DNA from: Caryophanales bacterium UBA7057
GTDB taxonomy: Bacteria; Bacillota_I; Bacilli_A; RF39; UBA660
Length of the DNA: 19,213 bases
Assembly: GCA_002493865.1 (NCBI GenBank)
Contig: DLAC01000048.1
Span: 32,791 to 52,003, forward strand
Direction: 5' to 3'
Position numbers and translations under genes: made by a program. Positions 1-9,300 of the stretch are shown here, one piece after another (position 1 is the stretch's first letter; every line of letters starts with the position of its first letter). Under the pieces are notes generated by a model. It searched no databases. It was not told where the DNA came from and was given only the letters and a program-made list of their open reading frames with translations.

Positions 1-401
1 GTTTCAGAAGTTACTTGATAGCTTACACTATCTTGTTCTGCTGGTTTATTTTTATCAACGATATTCCAAACAGTAAAAATGAAAAAAATAATTAAATCGA
101 TGATAAAGAGTGTAAATAGGATAGCTCCTCCTACTTTCATAATTTTAATAATCATTCCAGCGAGTTTTTCGGTATTACTCACTCTTTCTACCAGTAAATC
201 TTTAATATCGTTATCTACTAATTCATCAAGACTGACTTTAAAAATTTTAGATAATTCCTTTGCTTGTTTAATATCAGGAGATGTTTCTCCTAACTCCCAC
301 TTTGAGATGGTTTGTCTTGTGACATTTAATTGTTCTGCTAGTTCCTCCTGTGTAATATTATTCTTTTTTCTTAGTGTTAAAATTTTATTTCCAAGTTCCA
401 C
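1..401 (-). CDS. XRE-family HTH transcriptional regulator with membrane segment, 3' truncated by window edge
   Basis: I read this on the minus strand from a GTG at 401-399, preceded by GAAAGGAG about nine bases upstream. The frame stays open for 133 codons to base 1, so the C-terminus is missing. Residues 1-60 form a Cro/C1-type helix-turn-helix: the start is MELGNKILTLRKKNNITQEE, and the recognition region includes NVTRQTISKWELGETSPD. This is the usual DNA-binding signature of small XRE regulators. At about residues 85-115 a hydrophobic segment (LFTLFIIDLIIFFIFTVW) indicates a membrane helix, followed by a charged stretch that may lie outside or at the membrane. Membrane-linked XRE proteins of this form are common in Bacillota. 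It lies downstream of the cohesin/dockerin genes, after a terminator, in the same orientation. It could regulate them, but nothing in the sequence proves that. The full length cannot be judged. Confidence 0.85.
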   Translation of the reverse strand, partial: MELGNKILTLRKKNNITQEELAEQLNVTRQTISKWELGETSPDIKQAKELSKIFKVSLDELVDNDIKDLLVERVSNTEKLAGMIIKIMKVGGAILFTLFIIDLIIFFIFTVWNIVDKNKPAEQDSVSYQVTSE

Positions 402-469
402 TTTTTATTTCTCCTTTCAACTATCATTCTATATTTTTAGTATCTTTTTTTCTACCAATTTTGGCATTC

Positions 470-481
470 ATTTGCGCAAAT
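470..481. promoter_or_regulatory. 12-bp perfect palindrome upstream of the XRE regulator
   Basis: ATTTGCGCAAAT is a perfect palindrome about 70 bases upstream of the regulator's GTG. A second inverted repeat, CCAA-TT-TTGG, lies at 455-464. Short palindromes before an XRE gene are often autoregulatory operators, but I find no clear -35/-10 pair to tie it to, so the role is inferred. Confidence 0.3.
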
Positions 482-499
482 TTTCTTAACAAATGTTCA

Positions 500-540
500 A
501 ATAAAAAGGTAAACAATGATTTTAGTCAGTGTTTACCTTT
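500..540 (-). terminator. Rho-independent terminator overlapping the end of the small cohesin gene
   Basis: On the minus strand, AAAGGTAAACA (540-530) and TGTTTACCTTT (515-505) form a perfect 11-bp stem around a 14-base loop. The stem runs into TTTTT and then AT. The TAA stop of the 522-1349 gene lies inside the loop, and its last sense codons form part of the left arm. It closes the 4581-to-522 transcription unit and separates it from the XRE gene. Confidence 0.85.
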
Positions 541-1349
541 GATTTCTTCTTATGAGAAAATATGATAAGGATAATGATACAACCAACAATTAAGAGAATT
601 CCCAAAGGAATTAGAATATAAGAAAAGATATGATTCTTACTTTGATTATTCTTTTTCTCTTTCTGTTTTTCTTTTTCCTGATCTACAACAGTATAGTCCT
701 TTTCTAAGACAACATTTCCCTCTGAATCCGTTCCTGTTATAGTAGTACTTCCCTCACCAGAAAATTTAATATTTCCTTGTTCATCAATCGTAGCGACTTT
801 TTCATCATCTGACTTCCAAGTGATTTCACCTTCTGTTGTCGGCGGAACCAATTGTGTTAAATTTTCAGAAGAATCTAAATCTTTTTTATCAGCAATTCGG
901 ATTACTCCTTCTTTCTGATTAAACTCATAATCTACTAAATCCTCTCCACCAAAATCAGTCACTTCCATCCTTAAGGTAGAAGTTGAAGCACTTTCTTTGA
1001 CATGAAAAGTAATTTCTGCAACGACACCATTATCGGTTATAATTTTACCCTCATTAAAAGCCATAGCATAAAGAGTAATCATATCTTCAGAACGCACGAT
1101 ATCTTTCATGTCAGCACCTTTGAGTCCCTTTACTTTAGAATCAACGTATTCCAAACTATTCATATCATAATAAATCTTGACACCTAGATAACTACATCCT
1201 GGATTATTTTCTATTGTAATTGGTACTACGATTTTCTCCCCAATATAGGCATCAAAGCTACCCACAGAAATTGTAGGTAGCTCCTCTGCATATACATTAG
1301 GAATCCATAGTACTTGTAGTAATAAGAATATTCCTAATATTTTTTTCAT
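522..1349 (-). CDS. Membrane-anchored cohesin-domain protein (small)
   Basis: 275 residues. Residues 1-21 are a signal peptide ending in NVYA. Residues 26-152 read as a cohesin-like beta-sandwich: an ISVGSFDAYIGEKIVVPITI strand pair, then GVKIYYDMNSLEYVDS, then a VVAEITFHVKESA strand, the order typical of cohesins. Residues 165-222 resemble one Ig-like Big_2 unit (ITWKSDDEKVATIDEQGNI). A Lys/Glu/Asn-rich stretch leads to a transmembrane helix at 242-264 and a short basic tail. I see no sortase motif before the helix, so it is probably membrane-held rather than wall-linked. The ATG is one base after the stop of the 1076-residue scaffold gene. Its weak ribosome site (AAAGG) lies in that gene's last codons, so translation is likely coupled. 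Likely role: a membrane-proximal receptor for dockerins. Cohesin assignment is by pattern; the fold is fairly secure, the partner is inferred. Confidence 0.75.
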   Translation of the reverse strand: MKKILGIFLLLQVLWIPNVYAEELPTISVGSFDAYIGEKIVVPITIENNPGCSYLGVKIYYDMNSLEYVDSKVKGLKGADMKDIVRSEDMITLYAMAFNEGKIITDNGVVAEITFHVKESASTSTLRMEVTDFGGEDLVDYEFNQKEGVIRIADKKDLDSSENLTQLVPPTTEGEITWKSDDEKVATIDEQGNIKFSGEGSTTITGTDSEGNVVLEKDYTVVDQEKEKQKEKKNNQSKNHIFSYILIPLGILLIVGCIIILIIFSHKKKSKVNTD

Positions 1350-1350
1350 T

Positions 1351-4300
1351 TTATTTTACCTTTTTCATTTTTCTTTTTGTAAGAACTAGACCACCGATTA
1401 AGAGAACAGAAACAGTAGATAAAATGATATAATTAGAAGCAGATTCCACAGAAGTCTTAGGACTTACATCTGGCTTCGTAACCTTTACTTCCATTTCAGA
1501 AGTAAATTCTTGACCGTATTCTGTTTGAACAGTAACAGTAATCTTCGCAGTTCCTTCTTTTAATCCAGTAATGACACCATTTTGATCTACAGTCGCAACG
1601 CTTTCATCACTTGATTTATAGGTAATTACCATATAATCCGTTACATTTTCTGGAATTAAGTCTAACTCAATCTGAGTAGTTTCTCCAACTTTAATTCCGT
1701 TAGGAATAGGAACCATGTTAATTCCTTCTAGTGAAATTTCACGAACATGAACTTCAATTTCTTCTGTAATGGCAGCAGCTCTACCATTAGGATTTGGTCC
1801 TTTTACGGTAACAGTTAATGTTGCTGTTCCTTTCTTAACACCTGTGATAATTCCATCACTAGATACGATAAAGATATCTTCATCACTACTTGTATATTCG
1901 ATATTTTCAAATTCTGTTGAGTTTTCTGGAATTGGAGTTACAATTACTTGATAATCTCTACCCTTTAAAACATCTTCATCCTCTAATTCTACTTTAATTC
2001 CGGTAAGTTCGATAACTTCAATTGTAACATTCGAAGTTACAGTAGCACCTGTTGAAGTAAGTGTACCAGTAATCGTAGCAGTTCCTTCTTTAAGACCAGT
2101 TACTTTACCTGTACTATCAACGGTAGCAATCGTTGAATCAGAAGAAGTCCATTCAATTGTTCTATCATCAGTTGCATCTTCAGGTCCAATAATTGTCTTT
2201 AATGTTTTTGCATTCTTTGCACCTCTAAGGATGGTTGGATTTTGATCTTCAGCAGCAAGTTCAAATCTTGTAATTGGAACTCGAACTGAAATTGTAATTG
2301 TATCTGTTTGCGTTCCAGCTTTTGCAGTAATTGTAGCACTTCCACCACCAACAGCGGAAATATTACCACGACTATCTACAGTAACAACGCTTGGCTTACT
2401 ACTTGACCAAGAGACTGTCTTATCAGTTGCATCATTTGGAAGTACAGTTGCAGTTAATGTATCTGTATCGCCTTTTAGCATAGCTTTCGTTGCTCCTTGA
2501 TCAATAGAAACACTTGTTACAGCAGTTGTAACTTTTACTGTTACATTTGCAGTTTTTCCTTCTGCAGTTGCCGTAATCACTGCAGTTCCATCAGCTACTG
2601 CAGTAATTACTCCAGTAGAAGCATTGACAGTCGCAACATTGGTATCTGATGATGACCAAGAGACGGTTCTAATGGTTGAATCTGATGGATTAATTGTTGC
2701 AACCAATCCATTATATGTATCACCTTTATTAAGATTTAATTCATTTTGATTTAAAGTAACACTACTTACTGGTACATGAACTGTAATAGTAGCAGTTACT
2801 GTTTGACCATTTCTTAATGTTCCAGTAATTGTAGCAGTACCATTTGCATTACCAGTAACTACACCAGTAGAAGCATTGACAGATGCAACACTTGTATTAT
2901 CACTACTCCATGTTACTGTTCTATCTTCTTCCGCATCTGCTGGAGTAACTTCTACGGATAAAGTAGTTGTATCTCCTTTATTAATTGTAATACTACTATT
3001 TGGTTTAATTGTAACTCCAGTAATTGGAATTAATACTTTTACGTTAATATTTTGTGTCTTTTGTCCTGTTAATGTTTGATATGTAGCAGTTACTGTTGTT
3101 GTACCAGCAGCAACAGCATGAATCTTACCATCTGTATCTACAGTTGCTACACTACTATTAGCAGATGTCCATGTAATATCTTTATGCGTTGCATCGAATG
3201 GATCAAATGTTTTTGTAATTTCTTGATCTTGTCCTGGAAGTAATTCTACACTCGTTGGACTTAGTGAAATATCATTTAATCCAACTTCTACAGTAATCTC
3301 TACTGATTTTGTCCATTTTTTATTTACCATAGAAGCAGTAATTGTAGTAGTTCCACCTTGAACGGCTGTTACTTTTCCATTCGTTACAGTCGCAACGTTT
3401 GGATTTGATGACTCCCAAGTAATCGTTTTATCTTGTGTTGTATTACTAGGTTCATATGTGAAAGATAATTGCTTCGTTTCCCCTTTATTTAAAGTAATTG
3501 GAGTTTCATCCATACTAACAGAAGTAATTGGTATTACAATATCTACAACACACTCTGCATAAATAGCAGGAACTGATGAAGTAGCTCGAATGGTAGCTTT
3601 TGTATCTCCCACATTTCCTACAGCTGTTACAGTTCCATCAGCACTAACAGTTGCAATTTGATCGTTGGAAGAAGTCCAAGTAATAGTTTTAGAATCTGAA
3701 GTATCACTTGGTGTAATCGTTGCATTTAACTTATAAGTTTCCCCTTTTCCTAATTCTAAAGAGGTTTTATCTAAAGAAATTCCTGTAATTGGGTTTGTAA
3801 CAGTTACTGGAATTGTTTTTGTAATTCCGTAAGCAGTAACACTAATTGTTGCCGTGCCATTTCCAACGGCTTCAACATTACCGTCATTATCAACAGTTAC
3901 AACTCCACTAGGGCTAACTGTAATACTTGCATTTTTTGGTGTTGTTACTTTACTAGGTACAGGTGTAATTTGAAATTGTGTACTACTACCTTTAATTAAA
4001 CCTAATGATGTAGGAATATCAATATCTGTAGCATCTACTTTAACTTTTGCTTTTCCTGAAGTGATATCTAAAGATAAATCTGTATCATTCCCACTGGCAT
4101 CTGTTTTATAAAATTGATCTTGGCTATTTATACTTGGATCCATCTGTAATCTGAAGTCATATTCTCCAATGGCAGTTGATTTTGCTTTAAAAGACAAACT
4201 TGCAATTGTTCCATTGCAATCTTCATAATTCGTTGCACTCGAATTTAATGCAAAGAAAACAATTTCCCCACCTTTATCATTAAAATCTTTTAAACCATAT

Positions 4301-4581
4301 GTGTTTTTTCCATCTAAGAATTTTGAATTCGTTGAATCATATTCAAATGCGCTATTATCATAGAACATTCGGAAAGTAAGCGCATTGAAATTCTCTGAAT
4401 CTTGGAGTTTTATATTTAATGTAAATGTCTCTCCTGGCTCAATATCCCCTGCTAAAGATTCTACTGACAGCTTTGCGACATTCGCTGCACCAACCATCAT
4501 ATTAGTAATGGATACAAATGCAACTAATACGAAAGATAACAATAGTGCCTTGTATTTCTTTTTTAGTTTCATTATTTTCAT
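1351..4581 (-). CDS. Sortase-anchored cohesin scaffold with ten Ig-like (Big_2) domains
   Basis: 1076 residues. AGGAGGGG lies seven bases before the ATG at 4581; a second ATG three codons in is less well placed. The signal peptide ends near residue 33 (MMVGAA). Residues 36-180 match a cohesin-like module: GDIEPGETFTLNIKLQD, ALTFRMFYDNSAFEYDS, then IASLSFKAKST. Ten Big_2 domains follow at about 85 residues each, recognisable by TITWTSSNxxIATVxxDGxVTAVxxG and a closing valine-rich strand. The C-terminus is a cell-wall sorting signal: SPKTS at 1040-1044, a hydrophobic helix, then KRKMKKVK. SPKTS resembles the S/PPKTG motif known for Clostridioides difficile sortase B. The Ig stack should act as a stalk that lifts the cohesin off the wall. 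A class B sortase gene lies directly upstream (4668-5384) and a small membrane cohesin gene directly downstream. Function as dockerin receptor is inferred from the module. Confidence 0.82.
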   Translation of the reverse strand: MKIMKLKKKYKALLLSFVLVAFVSITNMMVGAANVAKLSVESLAGDIEPGETFTLNIKLQDSENFNALTFRMFYDNSAFEYDSTNSKFLDGKNTYGLKDFNDKGGEIVFFALNSSATNYEDCNGTIASLSFKAKSTAIGEYDFRLQMDPSINSQDQFYKTDASGNDTDLSLDITSGKAKVKVDATDIDIPTSLGLIKGSSTQFQITPVPSKVTTPKNASITVSPSGVVTVDNDGNVEAVGNGTATISVTAYGITKTIPVTVTNPITGISLDKTSLELGKGETYKLNATITPSDTSDSKTITWTSSNDQIATVSADGTVTAVGNVGDTKATIRATSSVPAIYAECVVDIVIPITSVSMDETPITLNKGETKQLSFTYEPSNTTQDKTITWESSNPNVATVTNGKVTAVQGGTTTITASMVNKKWTKSVEITVEVGLNDISLSPTSVELLPGQDQEITKTFDPFDATHKDITWTSANSSVATVDTDGKIHAVAAGTTTVTATYQTLTGQKTQNINVKVLIPITGVTIKPNSSITINKGDTTTLSVEVTPADAEEDRTVTWSSDNTSVASVNASTGVVTGNANGTATITGTLRNGQTVTATITVHVPVSSVTLNQNELNLNKGDTYNGLVATINPSDSTIRTVSWSSSDTNVATVNASTGVITAVADGTAVITATAEGKTANVTVKVTTAVTSVSIDQGATKAMLKGDTDTLTATVLPNDATDKTVSWSSSKPSVVTVDSRGNISAVGGGSATITAKAGTQTDTITISVRVPITRFELAAEDQNPTILRGAKNAKTLKTIIGPEDATDDRTIEWTSSDSTIATVDSTGKVTGLKEGTATITGTLTSTGATVTSNVTIEVIELTGIKVELEDEDVLKGRDYQVIVTPIPENSTEFENIEYTSSDEDIFIVSSDGIITGVKKGTATLTVTVKGPNPNGRAAAITEEIEVHVREISLEGINMVPIPNGIKVGETTQIELDLIPENVTDYMVITYKSSDESVATVDQNGVITGLKEGTAKITVTVQTEYGQEFTSEMEVKVTKPDVSPKTSVESASNYIILSTVSVLLIGGLVLTKRKMKKVK

Positions 4582-4622
4582 AAATTCCCCTCCTATTAGG
4601 TATTCTATATCTACATGACATT

Positions 4623-4656
4623 ATTATAGCACCTATTCTTTATAAAGAAAATAGGT
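4623..4656 (-). promoter_or_regulatory. Extended -10 promoter with overlapping inverted repeat, for the cohesin scaffold gene
   Basis: On the minus strand, GGTGCTATAAT gives a consensus -10 (4628-4623) with a TGn extension; at 17-bp spacing the -35 is poor (TTTTCT). Immediately upstream is a long near-palindrome (4656-4631): ACCTA and TAGGT flank a perfect TTCTTTATAAAGAA, with a two-base bulge. No T-tract follows, so it looks more like an operator than a terminator. The AGGTGCTATAAT core recurs at 6260-6271. Confidence 0.6.
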
Positions 4657-4667
4657 AAATTTTTCCG

Positions 4668-5384
4668 TTAGACATTTCTTGACGCATGAACAATAATTCT
4701 CTGACTACTATCTTTGTAACAAGTAGATAACGTAAGTGTCTTTACGGAATCACTTTTATCATAAATAAATTCTCTTTGTGTATGATCAAAAAAATTGGTT
4801 TTCATATTTAATGGGGTTTCATCTGATGGAGATGCCAAATAAACAGAATAAATTTGATAAGTATATACTTCTCTTTCTGTATAGATATAAATCGTTAACT
4901 CGTTTCCTAAAACTCCATCATAAATTTCCTTTAAATCTGTAAACATTAAACTATCTTGATGATTATTATGTCCAAAAAGAATGGTATTAGAATCAGAAAA
5001 ATCGCTCTGATTCCATGCATTCATAAAAATAGAACCCATAATATTATATTTTTTATAAATATCGTGATTCAAATAATACCAGTTATCTTTTCTTTGAACA
5101 ATTGGATAATTGATCTTCGTACCTGGAATATAAATCCAACCTACAACATCACTATTAATTTCCTTTAATTTCGCAAAATCAATTTTGAATTCTCCATCTT
5201 CTTTGTTTTCGTCATTTGAAGAATCGTTTGGAATTACTACTTCCTTTATAATTTTATTATTTGTTTTTTTGTTTGATTCTTTATAATAACTAATTCGAAT
5301 GAAACGATACGTTGAAAAAAGAAAAACTCCGATTAAAATTGCAATCATTGTATTCAGAATGTAAATTTGATATTTTCGCTTCAT
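4668..5384 (-). CDS. srtB: Class B sortase (first copy)
   Basis: 238 residues. Sortases cleave a sorting motif in secreted proteins and join the new C-terminus to a cell-wall amino group. An N-terminal membrane anchor spans about residues 8-26. The catalytic core follows: VGWIYIPGTKINYPIVQ at 81-97, NDWYYLNH-type segment at 101-107, catalytic His139 in LFGHN, Cys222 in TLSTC and Arg229 in QRIIVHA. TLSTC with a helical insert between His and Cys is typical of class B, and the length fits the family. The ATG is three bases after the stop of the small dockerin gene, with AGGAAG about ten bases upstream inside that gene's last codons, so the two are co-translated. The next gene downstream carries SPKTS and is the natural substrate, although that pairing is inferred from position. 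The srtB symbol is by class, not orthology. Confidence 0.88.
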   Translation of the reverse strand: MKRKYQIYILNTMIAILIGVFLFSTYRFIRISYYKESNKKTNNKIIKEVVIPNDSSNDENKEDGEFKIDFAKLKEINSDVVGWIYIPGTKINYPIVQRKDNWYYLNHDIYKKYNIMGSIFMNAWNQSDFSDSNTILFGHNNHQDSLMFTDLKEIYDGVLGNELTIYIYTEREVYTYQIYSVYLASPSDETPLNMKTNFFDHTQREFIYDKSDSVKTLTLSTCYKDSSQRIIVHASRNV

Positions 5385-5387
5385 AGT

Positions 5388-6185
5388 TTATTTTCTTCCT
5401 GTAACAATATACATAATCTCCATGGTGTCTTTGATATTAATAGAATTATCATTGTTTAAATCTCCAATAATAGAAATTTCATCAGTCAAAGTCTTTCTTC
5501 CAGTAACAATATACATAATCTCCATGGCATCTTTGATATTCACATCCCCATCTTGATTTACGTCTCCTCTAATATATTGCAATATGGCTACTTGACAAGT
5601 TACATCCTGCCCATTGTAATGAGCGGTAATTGTGGAAGTTCCTAACCCTACTGGGGTTAAAACTCCATTCTCGTCTACGGTTACAACATTCGAATTAGAG
5701 GATGTCCAATAGCGATGTTGTCCCATTTTAATTACATCCATATAAACGCTTGGTGTTGTATAAATTGATAGTTTCCGAGTTCCACCTGTTAGTGACATTT
5801 CCATTTTTGTCTGACTAATTTTTAATGTATATTTTGAGTTTGGAATCAATCTATATTCTTTTTCTAAGGTTCCTGTATAATTTCCCTTTCCTTTAATCGT
5901 TAAAGTTCCAACAGAAATCTCTTTTGGATCACCAATAGTAGTTCCATCTCGATCAATCGTATAATCTGTACCCTTTACCAACACTTGATTTCCATACTTT
6001 ACAACCGCATAATCTTCAACCAATGTAGAAACCCCAGTACGTGGAAAGTCCAAATTTTCTACAGTCACATCTTGAATGTTTATCCTGTCTGCTGCATTTA
6101 CTACCATTCCGGGATTCATCCAAAAAATGCTAAGTAAGAAAAAAATAGTAATTACTTTTTTATTTAAGTTCAACCTTATTTTCAT
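5388..6185 (-). CDS. Small secreted Ig-like protein with C-terminal dockerin
   Basis: 265 residues from the ATG at 6185, chosen because AAGGAG lies just upstream and the signal peptide (MKIRLNLNKKVITIFFLLSI...) begins there. A GTG at 6233 opens the same frame 16 codons earlier but has no ribosome site. After the signal peptide (to about residue 32, VNAA) comes a beta module with LVKGTDYTI and TIKGKGNYTGTLEKEY, as in MBG-type bacterial Ig domains. One Big_2 domain follows (YWTSSNSNVVTVDENGVLT). Residues about 201-265 are a type-I-like dockerin with two Ca-binding repeats, GDVNQDGDVNIKD and GDLNNDNSINIKD, each followed by MEIMYIVTGRK; the second repeat has DT for DA. No catalytic domain is visible, so it may be a spacer, decoy or binding module. 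It heads an operon with the class B sortase just downstream. Confidence 0.82.
   Translation of the reverse strand: MKIRLNLNKKVITIFFLLSIFWMNPGMVVNAADRINIQDVTVENLDFPRTGVSTLVEDYAVVKYGNQVLVKGTDYTIDRDGTTIGDPKEISVGTLTIKGKGNYTGTLEKEYRLIPNSKYTLKISQTKMEMSLTGGTRKLSIYTTPSVYMDVIKMGQHRYWTSSNSNVVTVDENGVLTPVGLGTSTITAHYNGQDVTCQVAILQYIRGDVNQDGDVNIKDAMEIMYIVTGRKTLTDEISIIGDLNNDNSINIKDTMEIMYIVTGRK
5391..5543 (-). repeat. Dockerin-coding DNA repeat pair (copies 1 and 2)
   Basis: Two copies of a roughly 50-bp element, at 5391-5438 and 5493-5543, are spaced 102 bp (34 codons) apart. On the plus strand the core reads CTGTAACAATATACATAATC and continues TCCATGG. The element encodes the second half of each dockerin repeat and recurs at 6361, 10893 and 15859 with few base changes. 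Confidence 0.85.
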
Positions 6186-6259
6186 TTTACTCCTTGAAAC
6201 AACTTTTTTGTGTTTCTCTCCCTCCTTAATCACTGCTAATACTAACGTATTCTAAATTC

Positions 6260-6288
6260 ATTATAGCACCTGTCTTTCGGAAAGTCCA
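6260..6288 (-). promoter_or_regulatory. Promoter of the small dockerin/sortase operon
   Basis: On the minus strand, TGGACT (6288-6283), a 17-bp spacer and TATAAT (6265-6260) form a near-consensus sigma-A-type promoter with a TGC extended -10. The spacer contains CTTTC-C-GAAAG, an inverted repeat placed like those at 4631-4656 and 13518-13531. The start of transcription should fall near 6253. The leader contains AAGGAGGGAG near 6227-6218 with no in-frame start at usable distance, which is unexplained. Confidence 0.75.
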
Positions 6289-6315
6289 TATTTTGAATTT
6301 GGTATTTACAAATTA

Positions 6316-6349
6316 ACAAAAGGAAAACGGATTTTTAAACCCGCCTTCC
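6316..6349 (-). terminator. Rho-independent terminator after the large transglutaminase/LRR gene
   Basis: On the minus strand, GGAAGGCGG (6349-6341) pairs with CCGTTTTCC (6330-6322) through nine pairs, two of them G-U, around a ten-base loop, and is followed by TTTTGTT. It starts nine bases after the TAA at 6358 and separates this gene from the downstream promoter. Confidence 0.8.
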
Positions 6350-6357
6350 ATTCTATA

Positions 6358-9300
6358 TTATTTTCTTCCTGTAACAATGTACATAATTTCCATGGCATCT
6401 TTGATATTCACAGATCCATCCCCTGTTAGATCACCATTCATAGAAACATACTCAGTCAGTTCTTTTCTTCCTGTAATAATGTACATAATCTCCATAGCAT
6501 CTTTGATATTCACGGCACCGTCCATATTAACGTCTCCCTTTAAATAATCGCCCGTTACTTGAACCTCTACTTGACTCGTTTTTCCATTCGTTGTATAAAC
6601 AGTAATCGTTGCCTTTCCTTTTGCATTGGCCTTCACCAAACCAGTCGCATCTACAGAAACAATATTTTCATTACTACTTTCAAAGCGAAGACTCCTGTCA
6701 TCCGTGGTATCATTTGGTAGAATTTGAGTTACTAGTCTCTTTGAACCACCAAGATTTAACTGAAGAGTAGATGGAGTAATAGAAATACTTTCAATTGGCT
6801 TTTGATGTTCTAAATCTTCTTCGACAGTTACTTCACAATCAAGATTTAAATGAAGTTCTGGAATCTCATAAGTAATGGTTGCATTTCCCTTCTTTAAAGC
6901 TCTAATTGTATTTTCCTCAATACTAGCTACAGTTTCATTACTAGATGTTTTTATAACTTGGTAACTTCTAATATATTTATCCTGTAATAATTCTAAGTCA
7001 GTGGTTTCATTCACTTTTAATGTAACGGAATTTTGATTTAAGTGATAGTTGGCATCTTCTACTGTAATTACGGAAGTGGAAACTCTTCCATCCTGCGTAG
7101 TAGCAGTAATGATTGCTTGCCCCTCTCCAGTTGCAATTACAGACCCATCACTTAATACAATGGCAACATCTTCATCACTCGAAGTCCAAGTGATAGAAAT
7201 ATCTTTTACAGAAGAAGGAGAATTTCTTTTTACCTGCAATTGATATTCTGAAGTATCTCCAAGAGCAATCGTATAACTTGATGGCATCACCAAAATTTCT
7301 GGTCCGCTTTCAGGAATTTCTACTAAATTATTTAAAACAATTTCTCCAAAGGCACGAATATCTTTATCGCTGAAATAACCATCTCCAGTAATATCAAACC
7401 AAGCTTGATTATCTTCTTTGACATAACCGCGACTTGATAGCTCAATCATTTGATTTAAGTCATCGATTGTAAACTTTCCATCTAAATTAAAGTCTCCTGG
7501 ATATACATGTGTCCCATCTTTTAATTCAATCACTTCAGGCACAAAGATACGCCATGTCACATTTCCATACATAGAGTCTTTTGCTGTCAAAGTAGAAAAT
7601 CCCCCACCAGAAGCACTGAGAATCTTAAATCCACTGAGATAAGATACAACACTCGTATTACTAATATCCCAGTCGATATCCGATACTCTAGATCCATCAT
7701 TAATTTTTGGCATCGCTTTTTCACCATTTAAGGAATCAAATAAATTCATAGTAATTATTTCATCTTCTAAATAGCGAGAAGCTACAACCACATTACAAGT
7801 TGCAGAAACATTATTTTTAGTTTGAACAGTAATAACGGTTCTTCCATTTCCTACCATATGAATGTTTCCACTCGCATCGACTGTTGCGACACTAGGGTTA
7901 CTACTTGTATAAGTAAGTGTCTTATCATCAGTTGTATCGATTGGATAGATAAAATTCTTTAAAGTGACTTGATCTCCAATACTTCCTTTGATGGTCGTAT
8001 GATTTAATACTAAATAGCGGATGTTGTTTTCAGAAACAGTAAGCTCACAGGTTGCTTCACTTCCATTAGAAGTACGTACACGAATGGTAGTAGTTCCACC
8101 ACTTTTTAAGTGAATGACACCACTACTTGAAACACTCGCTACTTGATCATTACTACTACTCCATGTAACCTCTTTTCCTAAAAAGCTTGGTGTAACCGAA
8201 TATGTTAAAGAAAAATCTTCCGCATTGACAGCTTTGGTTAAACTCGTCTCTGATAAAGTAATTGTTTCTTTTACAGTATTTAAATCAACATATTGAATAT
8301 TATGTGCATCTGCATATTGTGAGGTTTTCGTATTTCCATATAAATAGATTGTAGCATCCACTGCTCCAAGATGCATATACTCGATATCTTTCGATAAGAT
8401 AACTACTTCTTTTAGATTTGTATTATTGGTTAAAGAATAATCTTGAATCTGTTTTAAAGAAGATGGAAGAATAATGGTTTCAATATTTTTATTAGCTGCT
8501 AGGCTATTTCTTCCTAGATATTCAACTCCTTCTTTTACTGTAACCGTTCCCCGAACTCCATCCATATTTTGAAAAGCATATCCTTTTAAAATAGGAGAAC
8601 CGCCAATTTCTAAAGAAGTAATGTTATCTGCAAATCGGAAAGCCTCTGTCCCAATGTATGTGACAGTGTCAGGAATGCTTACTGTCCCTGTAAGTCCTGA
8701 TGAACTAAAGGCAGAATTTCCAATCGTTTTTAATTTAGAATTAAATGTAATATTTCCAATCCCCATAGCCCTATCAAAAGCACGATCTCCAATATATTCT
8801 AAAGAGTTTGGCAAAGTAATATTTCCTGTCATTAAATTTTTATAAGAATAAGCTTGAAATGCTTCAGACCCAATTCCAATCACTGGTTTATTATTGATGG
8901 TTTGTGGTAATACAATTTCTCCACTTGGATAACTATTTCCTCTTCCCACTGCTTTTACAATCACAACAGAAGTATCATTTTCCAAGTATTGTAAATCATA
9001 GTTTTGACCCGTTACCGTATACGTATGTAATTTTGGCCATTTACTTGCCTCTTTATAATGAACAATTTTTGTTTCTTCCTTTTTCTCATCAAAATCTGTA
9101 TAACTAATATATCCTTCATCTAAGAATACCGCACCAAAAGAATGGTTAGAAAGAGGGGTTGCTAATTTTTTCTTATTTTTGCCACTCGTATCGATACTAT
9201 AAAAGTTTCCATCATCCCCTACAAAATAGATTAAATCCTGGTCTTTTAATATTCCCACTGCTTTCGATACTGTAGTAAGTCTCGTTTCTGCACTTGTTTT

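Noticed and set aside
79..489. Plus-strand open frames such as 79-489, 2876-3079, 12936-13301
   Set aside because: They lie opposite genes with clear domains and have low-complexity translations without ribosome sites or family motifs.
1351..3800. Big_2 repeats of the scaffold as a phase-variable DNA repeat
   Set aside because: The ten units are clearly related in protein but have drifted at the DNA level, so slippage or frequent recombination is unlikely.
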